A stretch of 38,759 nt of DNA from the NCBI GenBank assembly GCA_021648745.1, contig JAKISE010000023.1, positions 1 through 38,759 of the forward strand, in the 5' to 3' direction. The position numbers and the translations under genes are program-made. Shown here piece by piece: positions 8,530 to 16,495 of this stretch (position 1 is its first letter; the number at the start of each line of letters is the position of its first letter). This DNA is from Cyclobacteriaceae bacterium (GTDB lineage Bacteria > Bacteroidota > Bacteroidia > Cytophagales > Cyclobacteriaceae). The notes beneath the pieces were generated by a model, which saw only the letters and a program-made list of their open reading frames with translations, made no database searches and had not been told where the DNA came from.

Positions 8530-8916
8530 ATGGAAAAGAATAATTATTTTGAAGCACTACTACATCTGCTCCACGTAATAGTGTATGCTGACGGAGTTTT
8601 TGACGAGGATGAGGCGAATGCTATTTTGTATATTTGTAAAAAAAATAGTATTTCAGATGAGTATTATAACGACTTTAACAAACGTGCAGAAAGTATTGCA
8701 GAACGAGAGTTGTATATAACAGGGATAGATTTGATTCATTCTTGCACAATAGAGGAACAATTAAGAATATTTGTATGGCTTTATAAAATAGCAGAAGTTG
8801 ATGGCAAAATACATGTTAAAGAAGTTAGATTTCTTCTTTATTCCATTCGTCAGGCAGATATAGAATTTGCTCAGGTTGAAAATGAAGCCAAGAAAACACC
8901 TTCTATTCGAATCTGA
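8530..8916 (+). CDS. TerB-like domain protein
   Basis: A 128-residue, all-helical soluble protein with two repeated acidic motifs, YADGVFDEDEANAIL (about 18-32) and AEVDGKIHVKEVRFLL (about 87-102). These are the Asp-bearing helices of TerB-like domains, related to the tellurite-resistance TerB and DjlA N-terminal folds and thought to bind metal or partners. No other ter genes are nearby, so a tellurite role should not be inferred. Its place between a histidine kinase and a receiver protein suggests an accessory signalling role. It is more hydrophilic at the C-terminus, with no signal peptide. Confidence 0.72.
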   Translation: MEKNNYFEALLHLLHVIVYADGVFDEDEANAILYICKKNSISDEYYNDFNKRAESIAERELYITGIDLIHSCTIEEQLRIFVWLYKIAEVDGKIHVKEVRFLLYSIRQADIEFAQVENEAKKTPSIRI

Positions 8917-9013
8917 TTAAACTCACTAATGAAAAATAGTGGTTTGTTTTGTATGACTTAGTAGATTATATATACTTAATTAAAATAGTTGACCTGTTAA
9001 TAAATTCCATCTG

Positions 9014-9400
9014 ATGTCAAAAAAAATATTTATCGTAGAAGATGATTCAGAATATGCTGAATTTATCAAGGCCAAGCTCCGTAGAAAATATAAGATATAT
9101 TCGTTTAGCAATGCCGAAGATTGTCTAGTATCATTGAAGTCAATTACCCCCGATGTACTAGTGTTAGACTACTATCTACCTGGTATGAGTGGAATAGACC
9201 TTTATGAAAAAGTGAAAGAAAAATTGCCAGAATCAACAAAAGTTGTGATTTTGAGCTCTATGGATGATGGAAAGTTGGTGTTAGATTTTATTAAAAAAGG
9301 TATCAGAGATTATATAGTTAAAGACGATAATGTGATAGAGTCATTGGTTGCTATTATTGAAGGGGAAGAAGATAAATACATCGACTCTTTATTTGACTAG
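9014..9400 (+). CDS. Single-domain response regulator (CheY-like), copy 2
   Basis: A 128-residue receiver-only protein: acidic pair D10/D11, phospho-acceptor D52 in LVLDYYLPGMSG, S81/S82, and K103 in IVKDD. Over its length it is closely similar to the regulator at 7272-7649, including the unusual shared end VKDDxVIxSL and GE-DK. A local duplication is the simplest explanation. No output domain. It ends 29 bp before the peroxidase gene on the same strand, so co-transcription is possible. Confidence 0.92.
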   Translation: MSKKIFIVEDDSEYAEFIKAKLRRKYKIYSFSNAEDCLVSLKSITPDVLVLDYYLPGMSGIDLYEKVKEKLPESTKVVILSSMDDGKLVLDFIKKGIRDYIVKDDNVIESLVAIIEGEEDKYIDSLFD

Positions 9401-9429
9401 TAAGTATAAGCTGCTCATTCAATTATTAA

Positions 9430-10656
9430 ATGAAAAAAAAGAAGAAAACAGCTTTACTAGTTGTTACTTTAATTGCTGTACTGTCCTCATTTTATTTCCT
9501 ACTAGGTTACCAATCAAAACAAGATGGGAAACTAGCTTGCAATTGCCCTCCCGGGTTTCAGTTAACTGAACAGAACACTTGTATTTTACGAAACCTTTAT
9601 CAGCAATACAGCTCTTTGCAAAATTCAGGTGTTGGTGGGCTTAAAACAGCCTTACCAACAGTTCGTGATGGGTTTTCCCCTCAGCAGATCGATTTAGGTC
9701 GCTTATTATTTTTCGATCCTATTTTGTCTGGAGACAAATCCATTTCGTGTGCTTCTTGCCATAACCCATACAAGGGATTTGCCGATGGAAAGGCAGTTAC
9801 AGTTGGAGTAGGAGGTGCAGTACAAACTCGCTCAGCTCCCACCTTGTGGAATGTGGCCTACCTTAATTCTTTTTTTTGGGATGGCAGGTCTCATTCTTTG
9901 GAAGACCAAATGCAGGGGCCATTATTCTCACCTATTGAAATGGGAGCTACACGAACCCAATTATTATCTACACTAAACGCCAATAGAAACTATAAAGAGT
10001 TGTTTTCCGAAGCGTTTCCAACTGAACCAAGTGATTCTATACAATTAAATCAAATTTATACTTCTATCGCAGCGTTTGAATCAACACTTATTTCGCTTAA
10101 TAGCAGGTACGATCAATATGCTCATGGCTATGATCAAGCACTTAATGACAAGGAAATTGAAGGACTCAATATTTTTCGATCATTTGTGGCTCGCTGTGCC
10201 GAGTGTCACACTCCTCCGCTATTCACCAACCAGCAAATTGCCGTAATTGGGGTACCAGAGTTGGAGGGAAAACCATTAGACCCTGGTGCTGAAATACCTA
10301 ATAATGATGCTTCCATGAGGGGTGGATTTAAAGTGCCCTCGCTTCGTAATATTGCTAAAACGGCTCCTTATATGCACTCCGGCAGTATGGAGACTTTGCG
10401 AGATGCTGCAGAATTTTATAATTTAGGCCGAGGTCACGCAGTGCCTAAAGATGAAAACCTGATTCTGCATTGGCATATTTGGGAACCTAATTTATCTGAT
10501 GATGAACTAGATAGGTTAGTTGATTTTATGAACACATTAACTGATGAATCTTTTATTCCACAAATACCAAAAGACGTCCCTTCTGGCCTTCCTGTTAATA
10601 TATTTAAGCCTATTGATAATAAAGTAAAAACTGGTAGCAAAGTTTCTATGGACTAA
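9430..10656 (+). CDS. Di-heme cytochrome c peroxidase / MauG-like protein
   Basis: This periplasmic di-heme protein has 408 residues. An N-terminal membrane anchor or signal (KKKKK then TALLVVTLIAVLSSFYFLL, about 7-25) is followed by a Cys-rich stretch C37-x-C39-PPGF-x7-C51 resembling an EGF-like loop. Heme c motif 1 is C107-ASC-H111, heme c motif 2 is C256-AEC-H260, and M315 in APYMHSGSM is a possible axial ligand, in the place where the family has PY(M/F)HDG. It could reduce peroxide or act as a MauG-type oxidase; the sequence does not decide. The beta-helix cytochrome gene follows 45 bp downstream on the same strand. Confidence 0.9.
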   Translation: MKKKKKTALLVVTLIAVLSSFYFLLGYQSKQDGKLACNCPPGFQLTEQNTCILRNLYQQYSSLQNSGVGGLKTALPTVRDGFSPQQIDLGRLLFFDPILSGDKSISCASCHNPYKGFADGKAVTVGVGGAVQTRSAPTLWNVAYLNSFFWDGRSHSLEDQMQGPLFSPIEMGATRTQLLSTLNANRNYKELFSEAFPTEPSDSIQLNQIYTSIAAFESTLISLNSRYDQYAHGYDQALNDKEIEGLNIFRSFVARCAECHTPPLFTNQQIAVIGVPELEGKPLDPGAEIPNNDASMRGGFKVPSLRNIAKTAPYMHSGSMETLRDAAEFYNLGRGHAVPKDENLILHWHIWEPNLSDDELDRLVDFMNTLTDESFIPQIPKDVPSGLPVNIFKPIDNKVKTGSKVSMD

Positions 10657-10664
10657 TAATTTTG
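10657..10664 (+). promoter_or_regulatory. Possible internal -7 box (TAATTTTG)
   Basis: An exact TAnnTTTG match directly after the peroxidase stop and 37 bp before the next ATG, with no clear -33 element. It may give the beta-helix gene some independent expression. Confidence 0.3.
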
Positions 10665-10701
10665 TAGTTTAGCCATTGCTAATTTAAAATTTGAAATAAC
10701 T

Positions 10702-12207
10702 ATGATGTTTTCTAATAAGTGGTTTCGCATACTGTTTTACGTTGCTCTATTCGCTGGTGGGCTGATGATTGGCAAATCTTTTTTTGCAAAAACAGCCACG
10801 TATGTCCCTGCTCCTGCCGTAGTGCGCCAGTTCGAAACCACCTCTGGGACCGATGCTGCTGGAGCTATTAGTGCAGCTTCGTTAAGTGGCGATATACTGG
10901 AAGTAAAAGATGGAGAGTCTATTCTGGAAGCAGTAAAGAAAGCCAAGCCAGGAGATTTGATTAGAGTGTATCCGGGTAAATACAAGGAAACCGTTTATAT
11001 TGATAAGGATAATATTAGCTTTCAAGGAGTAATAATTGAAGGTGAATGGCCTACACTTGATGGGGAAAAGGAGCTGAATGATGCTTTTCTCTATTCTGGT
11101 AATGGAATTCGAATTGAAAATTTTAAAATTATGAATTATAAAGGCAATGGCATTATGGGCCAGGCTGGCAATAACTTCATTATTAGAAATAACTGGATTT
11201 TAGATGCTGGGGTATATGGCATTTTTCCTGAATTTGGAAAAAATGGGTTGATTGAGCATAATGTACTTTCGGGTATTGAAGATGCTGCCATCTATGTTGG
11301 CATGTGCGATAATATTGATGTTAGGCATAACGAAGTATATGAAAATGTGGCTGGAATTGAAATTGAAAATAGCCGCCATTGTTTGGTTGAATATAATTAT
11401 GCACATAATAATACAGGAGGCATTCTGGCTTTTATTACACCAGGCCTACCAATTAAAACCGCTTATGACATTATCATTCGTAACAATTTTATCGTAGATA
11501 ATAACCACCCAAATTTTGGGGCTCCAGGGTCGATTGTTTCAGGTATTCCTCCTGGCTCAGGCATCATTGTAATGGCAGCTGATGATGTTACAATCGAAAA
11601 TAATATTATTACTGGTAACGATAACGCGGCCATTGGTATTACCGATTTAAGCATGGGTGCTAATCTTTCGAACGACCCCGATTCAGAACCCAATCCTGAT
11701 CGAGTGGTAATATTGGATAATTTTATGGAAAACAATGGTAATAATCCTGTGGGAGAGGTAAAATTATTAATGCAAGCTTCTATGCTCGATAGTGCACCCG
11801 ATATCATTGCCATTGGTGGAGGAACTGGTAGTTGTATTAGAAATAGAGAACGGTACAGCACTTTTGGACTGGGAGACTGGGGGCAATGCACCACAGGAGA
11901 TACCAAAGAAATAACTACGATGATGTTAGATACACTGGTTGCTCCAAGAGCCATTACCATGGAAGAAAAAGGAAACTTAACTTATTATGGAATTTGTGCC
12001 GGTTGCCACGCCTACGATATACGTATGATTGGCCCCCCTATAAATGTTATCCAAGCTATTTACAAAAATAACCCTCAAGGTATGGCCGATTTTATGGCTG
12101 CACCTACACATAAACGAGAAGATTATCCCGAAATGCCTCCTCAAAATTATTTATCTCCTGAAACTAGGTTGGCAGTAGCTGAGTATATTTTGAAGTTAAA
12201 GCAATAG
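10702..12207 (+). CDS. Right-handed beta-helix protein with C-terminal cytochrome c domain
   Basis: 501 residues. A membrane anchor or signal (about 8-28) is followed by a short linker and a long run of parallel beta-helix turns (about 65-340). These show Asn/Gly-rich repeats such as NGIRIENFKI, NNFIIRNNWI, DVRHNEVYENVAGIEIEN and DVTIENNIITGN. The C-terminus is a mono-heme cytochrome c: C432-AGC-H436 with M478 in EMPPQNYLS as the likely sixth ligand. The beta-helix part recalls the family modelled as TIGR03805, known to occur in two-gene pairs with an exported partner of unknown function. Here the heme domain is fused and the neighbour is a di-heme peroxidase-like protein. A beta-helix surface suggests polysaccharide binding or modification; no catalytic residues are recognised. 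A strong terminator follows about 100 bp downstream. Confidence 0.85.
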   Translation: MMFSNKWFRILFYVALFAGGLMIGKSFFAKTATYVPAPAVVRQFETTSGTDAAGAISAASLSGDILEVKDGESILEAVKKAKPGDLIRVYPGKYKETVYIDKDNISFQGVIIEGEWPTLDGEKELNDAFLYSGNGIRIENFKIMNYKGNGIMGQAGNNFIIRNNWILDAGVYGIFPEFGKNGLIEHNVLSGIEDAAIYVGMCDNIDVRHNEVYENVAGIEIENSRHCLVEYNYAHNNTGGILAFITPGLPIKTAYDIIIRNNFIVDNNHPNFGAPGSIVSGIPPGSGIIVMAADDVTIENNIITGNDNAAIGITDLSMGANLSNDPDSEPNPDRVVILDNFMENNGNNPVGEVKLLMQASMLDSAPDIIAIGGGTGSCIRNRERYSTFGLGDWGQCTTGDTKEITTMMLDTLVAPRAITMEEKGNLTYYGICAGCHAYDIRMIGPPINVIQAIYKNNPQGMADFMAAPTHKREDYPEMPPQNYLSPETRLAVAEYILKLKQ

Positions 12208-12254
12208 TATTAGAACCTATTGTATAACTAACGTCCAACAACATCGTCATTGTC

Positions 12255-12264
12255 GGGCGCCCGC
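12255..12264. repeat. GC-rich palindrome CGGGCGCCCG opening a structured intergenic block
   Basis: A perfect 10-bp palindrome in an otherwise AT-rich spacer. It is followed by a second hairpin, CCTCCC paired with GGGAGG about 13 bases later, and then by the terminator-like stem. Base composition is unlike the neighbours. Confidence 0.5.
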
Positions 12265-12295
12265 CTCCCGAAGTTGTACGGAGGGAGGTCAGACC

Positions 12296-12340
12296 CAATA
12301 ATCTTTGGGCTCTTCCGAGCCCATTTTTAGGAGATTATTG
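12296..12340 (+). terminator. Strong stem-loop with T-tract after the beta-helix gene
   Basis: The inner stem TGGGCTC (12306-12312), loop TTCC and GAGCCCA (12317-12323) are followed by TTTTT (12324-12328). This is flanked by an outer arm CAATAATCT (12296-12304) with AGATTATTG (12332-12340). It is placed to end the peroxidase/beta-helix transcript and may also stop recA transcription from the other side, although the reverse orientation lacks a good T-run. Confidence 0.7.
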
Positions 12341-12386
12341 CCTTGACTGGCAAACCAAGAAAGATTATCTGGTTTACTTGCCTTGT

Positions 12387-12416
12387 GGCAGCATTCCTTA
12401 TCCCGAACTCAGGTTA
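12387..12416 (-). repeat. Single-ended relative of the 21326-21590 element terminus
   Basis: GGCAGCATTCCTTA and then GAACTCAGGTTA match the right end of the element at 21326-21590 (GACAGCATTCCTTA and AAACTCAGGTTA), differing at the centre. No matching left end is visible in the spacer, so this is either a decayed copy or a terminus shared by several element types. Confidence 0.5.
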
Positions 12417-12462
12417 CTAGCTCCATAGGAGTGGCATCTCAAATTAATAAAAATACCACCCT

Positions 12463-13473
12463 TTAGGCATCAGCTTTATCTCCGTAAACCGCTTCTTTCA
12501 CCTTAGCCTCTAGTTCATCCATTAATTCAGGGTTGTCTTCAATCAGTGCTTTTACTGCATCACGGCCTTGACCCAATTTGTTTCCTTCATAAGAAAACCA
12601 AGAGCCAGCTTTTTTAACAATCTCTAGCTCAACACCTAAATCGAGTATTTCTCCTGATTTAGAAACACCTAGCCCGTACATAATGTCAAACTCTACTACT
12701 TTAAATGGAGGAGCCATTTTATTTTTTACTACTCTTACTCTAGTTCTGTTTCCTACAACGGCATTTTCATTATCTTTTATTTGACCTATCCTTCTAATAT
12801 CTAAACGAACTGAAGAATAAAACTTAAGCGCGTTACCTCCTGTAGTAGTTTCAGGGTTGCCAAACATTACTCCAATCTTTTCACGTAGTTGGTTAATAAA
12901 AATACAAGCACAGCCAGTTTTATTTATTGTTCCAGTAAGCTTTCGCAACGCTTGAGACATTAAACGAGCTTGGAGCCCCATTTTGCTATCCCCCATTTCT
13001 CCTTCAAGTTCTGCCTTTGGCACAAGGGCTGCAACTGAATCAATTACAATAATATCAATAGCTCCTGACCGTATTAAGTGCTCGGTTATTTCTAAGGCCT
13101 GTTCGCCACTATCCGGTTGTGAAATAAGGAGATTCTCTGTTTGAATGCCTAACTTTTCAGCGTATTGTCTATCAAAAGCATGTTCTGCATCAATAAATGC
13201 AGCTAGTCCTCCTGCTTTTTGAGCCTCCGCAATGCAATGCATTGCAAGGGTTGTTTTTCCAGATGACTCAGGCCCATAAATTTCTGTTACTCTACCTCTG
13301 GGTATTCCATTAATACCTAAGGCAATATCTAAGCCAAGCGAACCTGTTGAAATGGAAGGAACGTCTACCACCTTTTCATCACTTAATTTCATTACTGCCC
13401 CTTTACCGTAGGCTTTTTCAAGTTTATCAATTGTAATTTGAAGTGCCTTAAGTTTTTCGCTCTGCTCGCTCAT
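12463..13473 (-). CDS. recA: Recombinase A
   Basis: The strand-exchange ATPase of homologous recombination, which also triggers LexA-type self-cleavage. Its 336 residues are near the family length with a short C-terminal tail. Walker A GPESSGKT is at 67-74, and the ATP and DNA contact regions include FIDAEHAFD, IIVIDSVAALVPKAELEGEMGD split over about 145-165, and INQLREKIGVMFGNPETTTGG in loop L2. The ATG is clear. No LexA-box-like palindrome is recognised upstream. A promoter lies 34 bp before the start. Confidence 0.98.
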   Translation of the reverse strand: MSEQSEKLKALQITIDKLEKAYGKGAVMKLSDEKVVDVPSISTGSLGLDIALGINGIPRGRVTEIYGPESSGKTTLAMHCIAEAQKAGGLAAFIDAEHAFDRQYAEKLGIQTENLLISQPDSGEQALEITEHLIRSGAIDIIVIDSVAALVPKAELEGEMGDSKMGLQARLMSQALRKLTGTINKTGCACIFINQLREKIGVMFGNPETTTGGNALKFYSSVRLDIRRIGQIKDNENAVVGNRTRVRVVKNKMAPPFKVVEFDIMYGLGVSKSGEILDLGVELEIVKKAGSWFSYEGNKLGQGRDAVKALIEDNPELMDELEAKVKEAVYGDKADA

Positions 13474-13506
13474 AGTTGTTATTATTTTTAGATATTATCT
13501 TAGTTG

Positions 13507-13537
13507 CAAAAGAAAGGGTAAGATATTGAGAAATCAA
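13507..13537 (-). promoter_or_regulatory. recA promoter
   Basis: On the minus strand TTG (13535-13537), a 20-bp spacer and TTCTTTTG (13507-13514; one mismatch to TAnnTTTG) lie 34 bp upstream of the ATG. Confidence 0.5.
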
Positions 13538-13685
13538 GAGTAAGTCAAGGGGAAATTATAATCTTTATTAAATTGGTTAAAAGTAGGCAATGCTTTAAGT
13601 GGAGATTGTGAAGAAAAGTTTCCGATCTTTGCGAAACTTATAAACCTAAAGTAACTCAGGTTTTTATTAATTGCTTGAAATAGAC

Positions 13686-14708
13686 ATGATAAAAAAAATT
13701 GGTTGGGGTCTTGTTATCGTATTATTTGGGCTCGTTTTTTATTATCATCAACTAATTGGTTATGGTATTTCTCAAGGAAAAGGGCAGTTTATTGTGCTTT
13801 GGAATGCCCAGCCAATTGAAGAGGTTCTTACTAACCCTAACATTGCTGATAGTGTAAAGCAAAGATTATTGGTTGTAAACGAAATTAGAAGATTTGCCTT
13901 TGACTCCCTTGGGTTGTCACCAACAAATAATTACACCACTTTTTTCGATCAGCAAGGAAAAGAAATTCTTTGGGTTGTTACTGCTTGTGCACCTTTTAAA
14001 TTTGAACCAAAGGAATGGTCGTTTCCGATTGTAGGCAGCTTTACGTATAAAGGTTTTTTTGAGGTAGAAAAAGCAATTGAGTTAACAAACGATCTAAAAA
14101 AAGAAGGATATGATGTAGAAATGTCTTCGGTAAGCGGTTGGTCAACATTAGGCTGGTTCAAGGATCCTGTGCTTTCAAATATGTTGGAAGGTACAGTAGG
14201 TAGTATGAGCAACACGCTTATTCATGAGCTTACCCATGGTACTGTTTTTGTGCCTGATAGTATGACGTTTAATGAAAACCTAGCTTCCTTTATTGGAAGA
14301 AAGGGAGCGTTAAAGTTTTTGGGAAACAAGTTTGGGAGAAATTCTAATGAGGCAAACGGATATGCTGCTAGGTTGAGTGATAGTGAGAAGTTTACAGAAT
14401 TTATGGTACTCAGTGCTACTTTATTAGACAGCATCTATAAAAACATTGAGGGATTTTCTTTAGAAGAAAAACAAAGATATAAAGCTGCGTTTATGACTAC
14501 TTTTAAATCCAATATAGACACCGTGAGCTTTAATAACCCTAAAAGGTATCAGGAGTTGTTTAATGGGTTGGAAATGAATAATGCAGGGTTTATTTCGTTT
14601 TTGAATTACCGCGAACGCCAAAGCCAGTTTGATGTGCAATTAGAACAAGAGTTTAATAATGATTTAAGTACATTTATAGCCTATTGGAAGTTGCGTTACC
14701 CCAATTAG
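13686..14708 (+). CDS. COG4324-type predicted zinc aminopeptidase (PF10023)
   Basis: 340 residues with one N-terminal membrane segment (about 5-23), so probably anchored with its catalytic domain in the periplasm. The zinc site is HELTH (180-184) with N-E-N at about 196-198 as the third ligand region, in the sequence TLIHELTHGTVFVPDSMTF, characteristic of the putative aminopeptidase family PF10023. The neighbouring sequence GWSTLGWFKDP also fits. The ATG at 13686 is chosen over a TTG five codons upstream because it starts the MIKKIGWG signal-anchor. Substrate unknown. Confidence 0.85.
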   Translation: MIKKIGWGLVIVLFGLVFYYHQLIGYGISQGKGQFIVLWNAQPIEEVLTNPNIADSVKQRLLVVNEIRRFAFDSLGLSPTNNYTTFFDQQGKEILWVVTACAPFKFEPKEWSFPIVGSFTYKGFFEVEKAIELTNDLKKEGYDVEMSSVSGWSTLGWFKDPVLSNMLEGTVGSMSNTLIHELTHGTVFVPDSMTFNENLASFIGRKGALKFLGNKFGRNSNEANGYAARLSDSEKFTEFMVLSATLLDSIYKNIEGFSLEEKQRYKAAFMTTFKSNIDTVSFNNPKRYQELFNGLEMNNAGFISFLNYRERQSQFDVQLEQEFNNDLSTFIAYWKLRYPN

Positions 14709-14775
14709 TAACAATATGGTAATGAAATGATTTCGGCTGCTTTTTATTTTCGTTTTATTTTTATAAAAAACTAAT

Positions 14776-15465
14776 ATGACCAGTACGGTTCACAAAATAC
14801 TTATAGTAGATGACGATGAGGATATTTTAGATTTATTATCCTATAATCTTTCGAAAGAAGGCTATCAGGTATTTAAAGCACAGGATGGAGTTGAAGCCTT
14901 AGAAGTTGCGAAGCAGAAGTTGCCAGAACTTATTATTTTGGATATTATGATGCCCCGCATGGATGGTGTTGAGGCATGCCGACTTATGCGAGAGGAACCT
15001 GAATTATCGAAATCTCATATTATATTTTTAACTGCTAGAGTAGAAGAATACTCAGAAGTTGCAGCATTTGACTCTGGTGCTGATGATTTTATTTCAAAAC
15101 CTATTAAGCCAAGGGCATTATTGAGTAGGGTTAATTCCTTTTTTAAAAGGGCGGAGAAAAAGGAAAAACTTACTAGAGTATTAGAAATGGGTAGCTTAAT
15201 AATCAACCGAATTAGTTATTCTGTAGAGCTCGAAGGAAAAAAAATTGCACTTCCTAGAAAAGAGTTTGAGCTATTATATTTTTTAGCCAAAAACCCCAAC
15301 GAAGTATTTAACCGAGACACTTTGCTTAAAAATATTTGGGGGTCTGATGTGTATGTACTTGCTCGAACAGTAGATGTTCATATTAGAAAAATCAGAGAGA
15401 AAATAGGCGATAATTATATTAGTACCATAAAAGGAGTTGGTTATAAGTTTGAAACCAATGAATAA
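14776..15465 (+). CDS. OmpR/PhoB-family response regulator
   Basis: The 229-residue transcription factor has a receiver domain (about 6-120), with acidic residues D12-D14, D56 in IILDIMMPRMDG, and K107 in FISKPIKP. A winged-helix output domain follows (about 130-227), with ELLYFLAKNPNEVFNRD, VDVHIRKIREKIG and IKGVGYKFE. It resembles the PhoB/RprY type. Its stop overlaps the start of the histidine kinase gene by 8 nt, so the pair is a coupled two-component system. The regulated genes cannot be read from the sequence. Confidence 0.95.
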   Translation: MTSTVHKILIVDDDEDILDLLSYNLSKEGYQVFKAQDGVEALEVAKQKLPELIILDIMMPRMDGVEACRLMREEPELSKSHIIFLTARVEEYSEVAAFDSGADDFISKPIKPRALLSRVNSFFKRAEKKEKLTRVLEMGSLIINRISYSVELEGKKIALPRKEFELLYFLAKNPNEVFNRDTLLKNIWGSDVYVLARTVDVHIRKIREKIGDNYISTIKGVGYKFETNE

Positions 15466-16495
15466 ATATGCGTTAACATTCGTAATATCTATAATTACGG
15501 CAACAATTATATCATCTCTGCTTTATTCTGCAGGGGTTTCACAAAAACATGTTGTTATAATAGCAGGGGCCAGTTTTGTAGTAAATGGTCTAGTGTTTTG
15601 GCTCGCCTTAGAATACATTGTCCTTCGAGATGCATCAAAAATAAAGGATTCTATTTCTCATTATTTGAGAGGACTTAAAACGGAGGAACTTCCTCAGACT
15701 GATTTTAATTTAGGGGTGTCAAACCGAATTTATAAAGATTTGCATGCTCTTCAGAAACGCACAGAAAAGGAAATAAAAAGATTGAATGAGCGTGCAGATT
15801 TTAGAACTCAATTTATAGCAGACATATCGCACGAGCTTAAAACCCCTATTTTCGCGGCCCAAGGATATGTGCACACCTTGCTGGATGGGGCAGTTGATGA
15901 TGATGAAGTTCGGTATAAATTTTTAAAGAAATCTGCCAATAGCCTTGATGTGTTAGACAACCTTGTAAAAGATTTGTTGGAACTATCTCAAATTGAATCA
16001 GGTAATGTGGTTTTAATGAATGACCATTTTGATTTAGTAAAGTTGGTAGATGAAATAATTGATGATTTTGAACAACAAGCTATTAAAGCGGACATTTCTA
16101 TAAAACGTGAGAAAGAACCTCTTGCTTCAATCGTATTTGCTGATTTTGTTCGAACACGGCAAGTAATTCAAAATTTAGTATCCAATGCTATTAAATATAA
16201 TTTACCCAAAGGGGAGGTTCGAATAAAGATTGTTGAAAATAATGAAAGTGTGAAAGTGCAAATCTCTGATACGGGAATTGGGATCCCCAATAAAGATATT
16301 TCTCAAATCTTTAAGCGGTTTTATCGAGTTGATAAAAGCAGAACAAAAATTAAAAAGAAAGGAAGTAACGGCTTGGGCTTAGCCATTGTAAAACATTTAT
16401 TAAGTATACAAAACTCTACTATTACTGTTAAGAGCGAAGTTGGTAAAGGTTCCGTTTTTACCTTTTCTTTGCAGAAAGATAAACCACCTTTATAA
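15458..16495 (+). CDS. PhoR-like membrane histidine kinase
   Basis: 345 residues with two membrane segments (about 5-25 and 33-57) and almost no periplasmic loop, so it probably senses at or in the membrane. The HAMP-like linker is followed by HisKA with H125 in ISHELKTPIF, N-box LVSNAIKYN (N243), G1 DTGIGIPN and G2 NGLGLAIVKH. The ATG at 15458 overlaps the regulator's end by 8 nt; an upstream in-frame TTG at 15437 would start inside the regulator and is less likely. Its TAA overlaps the next ATG (TAATG). Confidence 0.95.
   Translation: MNKYALTFVISIITATIISSLLYSAGVSQKHVVIIAGASFVVNGLVFWLALEYIVLRDASKIKDSISHYLRGLKTEELPQTDFNLGVSNRIYKDLHALQKRTEKEIKRLNERADFRTQFIADISHELKTPIFAAQGYVHTLLDGAVDDDEVRYKFLKKSANSLDVLDNLVKDLLELSQIESGNVVLMNDHFDLVKLVDEIIDDFEQQAIKADISIKREKEPLASIVFADFVRTRQVIQNLVSNAIKYNLPKGEVRIKIVENNESVKVQISDTGIGIPNKDISQIFKRFYRVDKSRTKIKKKGSNGLGLAIVKHLLSIQNSTITVKSEVGKGSVFTFSLQKDKPPL

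Noticed and set aside
8530..8916. Tellurite-resistance locus
   Set aside because: Only a TerB-like domain is present; no terC, terD, terE or terZ genes nearby, and the fold is used widely for other roles.
11463..11960. Long open frame of about 165 codons on the minus strand inside the beta-helix gene
   Set aside because: It is fully antisense to a well-supported gene, shows no motif and arises from the Asn/Gly-rich repeat codons of the sense strand.
12208..12462. Integron attC-like site (GTCCAAC near the left edge of the spacer)
   Set aside because: The matching GTTRRRY core on the other side and any integrase gene are absent, and the hairpins are better explained as a terminator and structured repeat.
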